Shown here in pieces: positions 56,411 to 64,000 of a stretch of 64,000 nt of DNA. The position numbers and the translations under genes are program-made. The stretch lies in contig CM036759.1 of NCBI GenBank assembly GCA_020796225.1, positions 3,727,782 to 3,791,781 on the forward strand, in the 5' to 3' direction. This DNA comes from Arion vulgaris (Eukaryota > Mollusca > Gastropoda > Stylommatophora > Arionidae). Under the pieces are notes generated by a model, which was not told the origin of the DNA, searched no databases, and saw only the letters and a list, made by a program, of their open reading frames with translations. The stretch's first letter is position 1. Every line of letters starts with the position of its first letter.

Positions 56411-56995
56411 GTTGAAGAGTATTCTTCTTCTTTTGTCGATACACTGCTGCTACCGTTATAGCCTAGTGTCGTGGTTTTCTATTTTTGTCTTGCCTGTTCT
56501 GGTGGCTTGGGTGATTGTTATTTTTGTTCTTTGACAGGATTCTTCAATGCCATTTAACCAGTTGAAAAGTATGCCTGCTTAATAATAATACACTTTTCAT
56601 AGTGCGTCAGCATTAGGTGTGTGCTTGTTGTACTTGTACCAAATTTGATTGAAAAACTTCTCTTAACAAACGTAACAGCATAAATGCATCATCAATTGTA
56701 GTACCCTCATCCAGCATGCAGTCGCTAGACAGCTGCAGTTTATCACCCCCTATTCACTTCTAACACTCTTCACTATTTTTTCTTTTGCTACAATCCCGTG
56801 TTCTCTTTTATTACACACAACACCTGCATGTACAGAACAATGATCAAGTTTATCAAACAGTTACGAACATAGAATAGTTACTAGCTTTTTCTCCTAAGGG
56901 TTACACCCTTTGAAGTTATTAATACGATATCTATGTTGCTTTGATATTCGAGTAATGTGATAACATGTTGTATCCATCTTTGTCTTGCTTGTTTT
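56411..56995. other. No gene recognised
   Basis: Unique AT-rich sequence. No exon or repeat was supported. Confidence 0.35.
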
Positions 56996-56999
56996 TAGG

Positions 57000-57490
57000 A
57001 ATAATAATAATAATAATAATTCCTCTCGTACCGTTATACGTTACATAGGGCCTGCAATCAATTTCTCCAAACCGCTCTATCCTGGGCAACTCGCTCAATC
57101 CACACCATGAAAATGAGACCGATATTTCTTGCCTTTCTCAGCAAAATTTGTTTCAGGGTCTCATTAGGTCGTCCTCTCTTTTGAACTCTTTCATCCCACT
57201 TCAATGATATTCTTTGATAATTTCTTCTCAAGGTATGTCCAACATATCTCCATCTTATCCTTCTTATAACAGTTGTTGATCAGATATTTCTCTGATTTCA
57301 TCACTTCTCACATATTTTCAAATGCATTTAACTTGCTTTCTATATCTTTAGTCATTTTCCAACTCTCGCTGGCATATGTTAGGATTGATACAACATTTGA
57401 ATTGAAAATTCGTTATTTAGTTTTAATACTATATAATTAGCAGTTCTATATTTTATTTAGACTTTTAAAAGCTGATGTTGCTTTGACAAT
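57000..57490 (-). pseudogene. LINE reverse-transcriptase 3' segment with ATT-repeat tail
   Basis: The minus-strand copy of the element at 28306-28975 includes TCCTAACATATGCCAGCGAG, GAGGACGACCTAATGAGACC and ends in TTATTATTATTATT, its probable 3' tail. A deletion removes about 30 bases of the NRCLGKI region. Confidence 0.8.
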
Positions 57491-57594
57491 TTGTAGAATA
57501 TTTTTTTGGGGAATTATGCAAAATCTGAATACTTTAATTTTTGTTGCCCTGTCTTGCTTAGACAACAAATGTTATCATAATCTAACGATTGTTG

Positions 57595-57775
57595 ATTTGA
57601 CTAGACAAGGCATCGTAGGACTGACTAGACAAGACATCGTTGGACTGACTAGACAAGACATCGTTGGACTGACTCAGACACGCAGACATCGTTGGACTGA
57701 CTAGACAAGACATTGTTGGACTGACTAGACAAGACATCGTTGAACTGACTAGACAAGACATCGTTGGACTGTGAC
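57595..57775. repeat. 24-bp array (GACTAGACAAGACATCGTTG)
   Basis: About seven copies. One has a 5-base disruption (57670-57685). Confidence 0.92.
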
Positions 57776-57779
57776 GATA

Positions 57780-58690
57780 TCTAGATAATAATTTGAAATT
57801 AGTTTTATTATTCTAGTTTGATTTGAAGTTGAAGAAAAATGAGCGTGTGTGTTTAAGTTAGTTCATAATACAAGCTAATCTTGTACAATATGTTGCTATT
57901 TCTCATTCTCTTGATGTCTACTTCTCACGCTTTTCTCTTACTATAGTTGGTTCCAGAAATTTGTGAACATCTTTACCGACAAATATAAAGTCATCATAAT
58001 ACTTATTTGTTAATAGTAAAATAACAGCGATGTTTATTTGGTATACATGTAGAAGTTTAATAGTACGGTAGTCAAGTAATCCTGTAACTACGCATTTACG
58101 TGCCCCACATGCAATTCAGATCCAGTGAAAATCGGAAATTCCGTGGAATTAATCATTTCACACTGTATCCGAACGATTGTCATTGCCCTATGTACACATC
58201 ACTTATTTTCATTGATAGAAGTGAAAGGTATCATTTGTTCACTATGTCACATTGCTTGTTATAATATGTAATAGGGATACGCCTTTGCAAACACTCACCG
58301 CCATTTTGTGTATTACTGTAAATTCTAAACTTTGATTATCAGTTTGTTGTGCTTATGCAAAATTTTATATAAAAAACTTTTTTTTTGCATCAACTAAGCT
58401 TCCAACCAATTAGTTAAACATGGATTCGTAAGGTCGTGAGGTATATAAGACTGTCTGCACAAAATTAATCTTATACGTCCGGTAGATTTAAACCTTAGTG
58501 TATTCACGAATTTTTGAATTGAACTATAACTTTCCCTCAATCTTTATCCCTAGTATCGTTGTCAGTATTTGGGTAGATTCGAACCACATGAACAAGCATA
58601 TGAGCACTCTAACACCATCCCTCCGTGCTGACTGGTCGACCACTCTAAACATGTACTTATGTGATTTAGTTTCCTAATTGAAGGTCAGGC
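57780..58690. other. No gene recognised
   Basis: AT-rich unique sequence. Confidence 0.35.
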
Positions 58691-58697
58691 CCACGTG

Positions 58698-58900
58698 ACC
58701 AGCGTGTTCGTAGCGCGTTGGACTGCCGGTGACTAGCTCTCTGTGTGTGCGGGTTCAATTCCGCGGGATGGCAGAAAAAGCCACATGTTCTCCAGATTCA
58801 CGGTGTTCGTGGCACCGAACCGAAGGGTTACGATGTCCATGGCACCGAGCCGAAGAGCTGACTGCTTAAGTGCTTCTGGATCGGAAAAAAAAAAAAAATT
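58698..58900 (+). mobile_element. tRNA-derived SINE family 1 with A-tail
   Basis: A box TAGCGCGTTGG, B box GGTTCAATTCC, and a tail of 14 A after GGATCGG. The longest and cleanest copy. Confidence 0.88.
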
Positions 58901-58944
58901 AAAGGTCATGGTTGACTATATAGGCCTCATCTAAAAAATAATTA

Positions 58945-59050
58945 GAAATGTCTGAAGTCGAAGCACACAAAAGCCCATTCTAGAAATCTCTTCTTATCCT
59001 GAAGCTGTGAGGCAAATCAGGACTGAAGAAGAGAAAGAAAGACATGGCGC
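58945..59050 (+). pseudogene. LINE 3' end fragment
   Basis: CACACAAAAGCCCATTCTAG and GCTGTGAGGCAAATCAGGAC match 14025-14100 and, in reverse, 41890-41975. Confidence 0.65.
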
Positions 59051-59114
59051 ATAGGAAGGCTTGCACCAGGTGTCTCCTTTTTCAACCTGACGTCGAAAGG
59101 CAAAACATGATTAG

Positions 59115-59645
59115 AGAATAGATAGACATATATTACTTTTGTTTCATTTTAAAATATAATATATTACTTTTGTTTTATTTTAAAATATAGTATATTACTT
59201 TTGTTTCATTTTAAAATATAATATATTACTTTTGTTTCATTTTAAAATATAGTATATTACTTTTGTTTCATTTTAAAATATAGTATATTACTTTTGTTTA
59301 CTTTTAAAAATATAATATATTACTTTTGTTTCATTTTAAAATATAGTATATTACTTTTGTTTAATTTTAAAATATAATATATTACTTTTGTTTCATTTTA
59401 AAATATAGTATATTACTTTTGTTTCATTTTAAAATATAGTATATTACTTTTGTTTTATTTTAAAATATAATATATTACTTTTGTTTCATTTTAAATATAT
59501 ATATTACTTTTGTTTAATTTTAAAATATAATATATTACTTTTGTTTCATTTTAAAATATAATCTATTACTTTTGTTTCATTTTAAAATATAGTATATTAC
59601 TTTTGTTTCATTTTAAAATATAATCTATTACTTTTGTTTCATTTT
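59115..59645. repeat. 31-bp AT-rich array, about 17 copies
   Basis: The unit is TATATTACTTTTGTTTCATT plus TTAAAATATAG, with A/G alternation at the last base and occasional TTTAATTT forms. Confidence 0.95.
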
Positions 59646-59774
59646 GATTCATATTGTCCACACTGAGATACCATATTATTTGTGTGGTTTGTTATTTGTT
59701 TGATAAAAATCTGTTAATAAAGAGACATTAATATATTGTTCATGTTATAGTTTACTGTATAATTTGTTCATTGA

Positions 59775-60125
59775 TATAAGGGAAGACTGCAGTCAAACTA
59801 TGTAACCATGGCGAAACACATAAACAAAGTACTGTAGTTTTACAAAGTACAAAAACAATATACAGCGATATTTTGACCAATATGATCAAGCAAAGAATAC
59901 AATAGAAGCGTAGACATTCAGACTTCCTAAATGGCAGACAATAAGTTCATAAAGGTCCTAAACTTTGGCCTTTACTGTTTGACGGCATATGCTATGTATG
60001 TCGTATTAGAAGTGTGCATTTCTTCACTTCTATTGTATCCTTTGCTTGATAAAGACCTTTTGGTCGAAACATTGCTGTGTATTGTTTTTGTGCTTTGTAA
60101 ACCTACAGTACTTTTTTTTATACAT
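59775..60125. mobile_element. Inverted pair of Penelope-like terminal fragments
   Basis: 59780-59925 (minus) and 60010-60115 (plus) are inverted relatives. Each has the CCTTTGCTTGAT...GGTCGAAAC core (decayed in the minus copy) and the AAAGTACTGTAG segment, with 85 unrelated bases between. This terminal arrangement is known from Penelope-like elements. No reverse transcriptase was found. Confidence 0.45.
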
Positions 60126-60494
60126 GTACAATTATCAGATAATTCACGATATATCTCATAGTATAATAACTGTCTACTTTTATGTGAGGACTGTTAACAT
60201 TTGATTATACAGTGTGTTTAAGATAAAAGTAGCCCGTCAAGAAAGCTAATATGGCATATATTTATGAAAATGAGAAGGTTCAATTATGACGTAGTATAGG
60301 TCAAGTACGCGAGCTTTTTGTGATGGTTTGTAATTATGGTGCGGGAAGGGGCGATGAACAATTACCGGTTTGAATAGTAAATAGACAAAACACAATGAGT
60401 AACTGGCAACTTTTGATTTGTCAATCGGGCTACTTTTATCTTGAACACCCTGTATAAGCCACCATTTTTGTAGCCAGTTGTATTGTCTGCAGAG

Positions 60495-60600
60495 TCTACA
60501 GACGAAGGGTTGACTTATTGTACCGGACTCACAATCTTCAGAACGACAGGCAAACGTCTTAACCACTCCGCCATAAAGATTCCCCAGTCTCTACTGTTTC
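60495..60600 (-). mobile_element. tRNA-derived SINE family 2 head
   Basis: Minus strand TTTATGGCGGAGTGGTTAAG (A box), GCCTGTCGTTCTGAAGATT and GTGAGTCCGG (decayed B box). Confidence 0.65.
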
Positions 60601-60894
60601 TGTATTGTATCAACATTGCGGTTATATCTCCTGTCTGTAATGGATTATAAATTAGTTGGTGGTTGTCTATCGTTGAAAATGGAAGAGCCGACATTAGCAC
60701 CCGACTTTGAGACAATGTACTAACATCGATTTGACTTCTCATGAACTATTCAGAAATTTAATTATGACCGTGGTGGCCCCTTCTTAGATGTTACAAGAGT
60801 TATTGTCTAGTTACAAGAATAAGTTAGAGATAATAGAGTGTGCACGAGGCTCTTGTAAGTCTTGTTCTTTATCTTAACAAATCAATTAATTAAA

Positions 60895-61070
60895 TGTCCC
60901 GTAGGACTACACACAAGCTGCATGGGGCATGTAGTTCCCCACTCTTCTCTTCAGGAACTGAACAATGCTGGAGTTTCCTGGGAAGTTGTAAAGAAAACAT
61001 CTAGAGATCGGTGCAAGTTGAGAACAATTGTTGAGGTCCTATGCTCCACGAGGAGCGGAGGGGAATAAGT
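60895..61070 (+). pseudogene. LINE ORF2 C-terminal tail
   Basis: ELNNAGVSWEVVKKTSRDRC followed by KLRTIVEVLCSTRSGGE and stop matches the usual W--V----RDR---R--V-ALC ending of non-LTR ORF2 proteins. Confidence 0.65.
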
Positions 61071-61414
61071 CAATTCAGTGGATTACTGAGAAAGTTACTG
61101 TTAAAGAAATTGAACACATCTGAAGTCGCAGGAGACTTGCATGAATGGCGAGAGACACTGATTATAAGAAAAACAAGCTTTCACGCAAAAATCAGTCATA
61201 TGCGCCATACTGGTCGCCCATACTACTACACCTGAATTCATAGCAAGCGAACGAAATAAGAAAATGAACATTGAGACAAATATTCCAAGACAAGCAGCCA
61301 TCATTTTTTGTGTAGCCATGTAATGCGAAAACAGTGGTTAGAATAAATATTGATAAGGGGACAAAATCGATGGGAAGAGGGATAGAGAACGAGAGAGAGA
61401 GAGAGAGAGAGAAG

Positions 61415-61515
61415 AGCAAAGTACTGTAATTTTACAAAGTACAAAAATAATATGCAGCGACGTTTCGACCAAAATCCCTTTATCAAGCAAAGGATACAAG
61501 AAAAGCGAAGAAATT
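61415..61515 (-). repeat. Penelope-like terminal fragment with GGTCGAAACG core
   Basis: Minus strand CCTTTGCTTGATAAAGGGAT then TTTGGTCGAAACGTCGC, plus the shared AAAGTACTGTAATTTTAC. Confidence 0.5.
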
Positions 61516-61559
61516 CAGACTTCCCATTAAATCCATCATTTTCTTGGTCTGCCCCTTCC

Positions 61560-62080
61560 TCTTGATGATTCTATTTTGAGGTTGAACGCTATTGCAACTG
61601 GTGCAATCGGATTCATTCTCCCCTAGTGGCCAAACCATTTGAGTCTCTGTTTTTTAATGAATCTAATAACAGGTGTTGTTCCGACTGTTCTTCTAATTTC
61701 CTCATTTCTTATATGGTCTCTTCTTGTTTTATTTACTGCTTTCCTCAGGCATCTCATTTCACATGTGGTAATATTTCCTTTCTTGTTCTTTTGTCAGTGC
61801 CCATGTTTGGCTTGTAGCACAGTGTTGGTATAAAGATTGCATTTATAATCTGTCTTTTAGTCTCTACTGGAATAGCTGGGTGTTTCAAGATTGGGGTAAG
61901 CTGGTATGTAATGTTGTTGGCTTGCTGGATTCTAGTTTCGATCTCTCTGTCAGTATACTATCAGATGTGAAGATACTTCCAAGGTATTTGAATTCTCTCA
62001 TCTGCTTTAGCATTTGGTCGTTTATGTTGATCTCTTTATGTTCTCTAATTATAGTCATGACTTCTATCTTTGAACTGTAG
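61560..62080 (-). pseudogene. LINE reverse-transcriptase 3' segment
   Basis: Minus strand encodes SKIEVMTIIREHKEININ, EFKYLGSIFTSDS and IFIPTLCYKPNMG in changing frames. Its 5' side at 62050-62270 is a 42-bp tandem expansion. Confidence 0.75.
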
Positions 62081-62275
62081 CATTGACAAGCGTCAACAGC
62101 TGACTCTATCTTTGAACTGTAGCATTGACAAGCGTCAACAGCTGACTTCTATCTTTTGAACTGTAGCATTGACAAGCGTCAACAGCTGACTTCTATCTTT
62201 GAACTGTAGCATTGACAGCGTCAACAGCTGACTTATCTTGAACTGAGCATTGACAAGCGTCAACAGCGGAATTGA
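62050..62275 (-). repeat. 42-bp array at the 5' edge of a LINE fragment, 5 copies
   Basis: The unit contains CTTTGAACTGTAGCATTGAC and AAGCGTCAACAGCTGACTTC. Its minus strand ends in the SKIE codons of the adjoining LINE, so the expansion includes LINE sequence. One-base gaps occur in the last copies. Confidence 0.88.
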
Positions 62276-62664
62276 TCTCTAACCTTGGAGATATTATTGA
62301 TCGTCAACTCTAGCAGGCACGGCACCACATGATGTTGATATGCATCTAAATATGGTTTATTATCATTTTGAGATAAGAAATGTCCCGCAGTCGTGTAGGA
62401 TGACTCTTCTAGTCAGTATATCTGGCTTATAGTTCTAGTGAAGTCGTCTTGACAATATTTGTATCAACGCTCTGCTTTATTGCATTTTGGGATTGTGGGT
62501 TTCTTGGTTTGATAACATTTGTCATCACTACCATATCCTAAATTAGTTATCGTACAAGCTTCCTGCTGGGGTGCACGCGGTATAAGGCAGCGGTTCTCAA
62601 CTTAAACGAAAATATGGTCATACACTTCACTCAATTATTGTAATTTTACATTATAAAGGAGTAT

Positions 62665-62800
62665 GGAGCCGCAGCAGCGTAATAGGTATAGTGCACTAAC
62701 TATTTAGGCACGTGGTGTGGCCCGTTCAATTCCACAGTGTGAGTGATATTTTTCTCCACCATGACGACGGATCCCATGTTGTCCGTCTTTACACAATCTA
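62665..62800 (+). mobile_element. tRNA-like SINE fragment
   Basis: GCAGCGTAATAGGTATAGTG (A-box-like) and CCCGTTCAATTCC (B box), then TTTTTCTCCACCATGACG, similar in layout to family 4. Confidence 0.45.
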
Positions 62801-62883
62801 CATTCTCATACAGTTTGTAAACGTCTAAATAAAATATGAAACTGTAAGTTAAATAGTCTTATCTTATCTCATCTTATCTTATC

Positions 62884-63650
62884 TTAACCACATTTGCAGT
62901 GAAGCGTCGTGGGGAGAGTTAGTTTCCTAACTTGTGCCAGGTGTGTTGCGCTTGACGTTGTCAATCCATGCTTTCGCAGGGACTCTGAGATGTTATCTAT
63001 CCATCGTGTTCTTGGCCTGCCTCGTGCTCTGCGCCCTGAATGTCGATTATTATAGGCACGTGATGGTAGTAAATGTGGTTCCATTCTCATTAGATGGCCG
63101 AACCACTTGAGTCTTTGCTTCTCGATGTACTGTATGCATGGTATAGTACCAACGATGCTTCTGATATTCTCGTTTCTCACTCTATCTCGCCTTGTAACGT
63201 TGACAGCTTTTCGTAAAAACTCATTTCACATGTTGTAATCTTTCTTTCTTGTGTCTTAGTCAGGGCCATGTTTGGCACTGATAGCAGAGAGTTGGAATAA
63301 ATATGCAGTTTATCAGTTGTCGTTTGACTGACATGTTAATGCTTGGATATTTTAATAGTGGTGACAGTTGGTATGTCACTGCGTTTGCCTTCTGGCATCT
63401 AGTCTCGATTTCTCTGTCCATCTTTCCATCTGCTGTGAATATACTCCCGAGATATTTGAATTCTGGAGTCTGTTGTATTTTGACATTATTCACGTGTATA
63501 TTTAGTTGACCTGTTGACCTACTTATTGTCATGACTTCTGTTTTGGAGGTGTTAATTTTCATGTCATATTTTTCGCATGTGGCTTGCAGTGCATTTATGT
63601 GTTGTTGAAGTTTGTGTTCGTTGTTGTAAATTATACTCTGATCATCTGAG
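62884..63650 (-). pseudogene. LINE reverse-transcriptase C-terminal region
   Basis: The minus strand has LQQHINALQATCEKYDMKIN, SKTEVMTISR, EFKYLGSIFTADGKMDREI and IFIPTLCYQCQTWP, then after a shift RLKWFGHLMRMEPHLLPSRA and GRRARGRPRTRWIDNISESL to a stop. It is the best reference in the window for the segment expanded at 50700-52825. Confidence 0.85.
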
Positions 63651-64000
63651 TTATATAGTATTAAAACTAAATTAAGAGTTTTTAATTCAAATGTTGTCTC
63701 AATTCTAACATATGCCAGCGAGAGTTGGAAAATGACTAAAGCTATAGTAGAGAACAAGGAGTTTTTTTGCAAGAACCCAAGAGGAAGCAGCGGAAGTAAC
63801 GAATATGATCAACAAATAAACAGGGTACAGGTATTAAGACGACCGAAAAACAAATAGACAAACACGGGACTCGAACCACTTACCCTCATTTCTTACGACA
63901 CCAATCGCCTAAGTAAGTTGAATGTTATAATAAAACAAATATGTCTGCGAAAAATAATAAAACTAAAATGGAACGAATTCAGAAGTGATGAAATCAGCGA
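63645..64000 (+). pseudogene. Second LINE 3' segment split by a SINE, running off the window
   Basis: 63650-63742 (LRVFNSNVVSILTYASESW-type code) and 63915-64000 match 28490-28680. A family 3 SINE interrupts it. It abuts the preceding opposite-strand LINE. Confidence 0.75.
63745..63916 (-). mobile_element. tRNA-derived SINE family 3, inserted in a LINE
   Basis: Minus strand TTAGGCGATTGGTGTCGTAA and GTGGTTCGAGTCCCG (perfect B box), then the body shared with 780-1035. Confidence 0.78.

Noticed and set aside
61041..61235. 64-codon frame after the LINE tail
   Set aside because: Overlaps the LINE ORF2 end in another frame; no splice or start support.

Overview
The window looks like nuclear DNA from an animal, most likely a marine or freshwater invertebrate such as a mollusc or another lophotrochozoan. 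The evidence is one spliced protein gene with GT-AG introns, many tRNA-derived SINEs, 3' remnants of several non-LTR retrotransposon (LINE) lineages, short inverted-repeat DNA transposons, and more than twenty tandem arrays. No bacterial operon, rRNA, CRISPR array or intact tRNA gene was seen. The species assignment is inference.

The one confident host gene lies on the minus strand at 8603-2245. It is a five-exon homologue of vertebrate C1orf198 (a DUF4706-type protein, family name from memory). Exon 1 carries the conserved N-terminal block, exon 2 the DEHSGPFSW motif, and exon 5 the C-terminal TGFDFLDEW. All four introns join in phase 0, provided one extra base in an AAA run of exon 3 (5620-5622) is an error or a real frameshift. 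The 3' end of exon 3, with its GT splice donor, is tandemly copied eight more times into intron 3. Introns also hold a repeat copy (intron 2), a SINE (intron 3) and RNase H-LINE remnants (intron 4).

From 8.6 to 19 kb there is gene-upstream sequence, one weak candidate first exon (11490), SINEs and LINE tails, then a 74-bp array. From 19.86 to 21.58 kb a TTAA-flanked piggyBac-like element is swollen by a 40/43-bp array with a 455-bp higher-order repeat. From 22 to 30 kb there are a 20-bp array, RNase H-LINE remnants, a 4-kb 28-bp satellite with a LINE inside it, and a 43-bp array with a SINE inside it. From 30 to 41 kb there are LINE tails, a hAT-like element, GTA-rich and 76-bp arrays, a U2 snRNA-like hairpin, 31/41-bp arrays, an 18-bp array made from a SINE head, and a TATA-box/signal-peptide-like exon candidate at 39.0 kb. 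From 41 to 64 kb there are a 36-bp array inside a LINE, a 28/33-bp array, a TA-flanked inverted-repeat element inside a SINE, a second TTAA element, an 82-bp array inside a LINE reverse-transcriptase segment, 46/26-bp arrays, Penelope-like terminal fragments with a degenerate hammerhead-like core, and more LINE tails.

The unifying theme is that many minisatellites here can be traced to a parent sequence: a host exon/intron junction, LINE reverse-transcriptase code, a SINE promoter box, and a piggyBac-like element used twice with different monomers. The window reads as a record of minisatellite birth from identifiable parents rather than as a multi-gene system.
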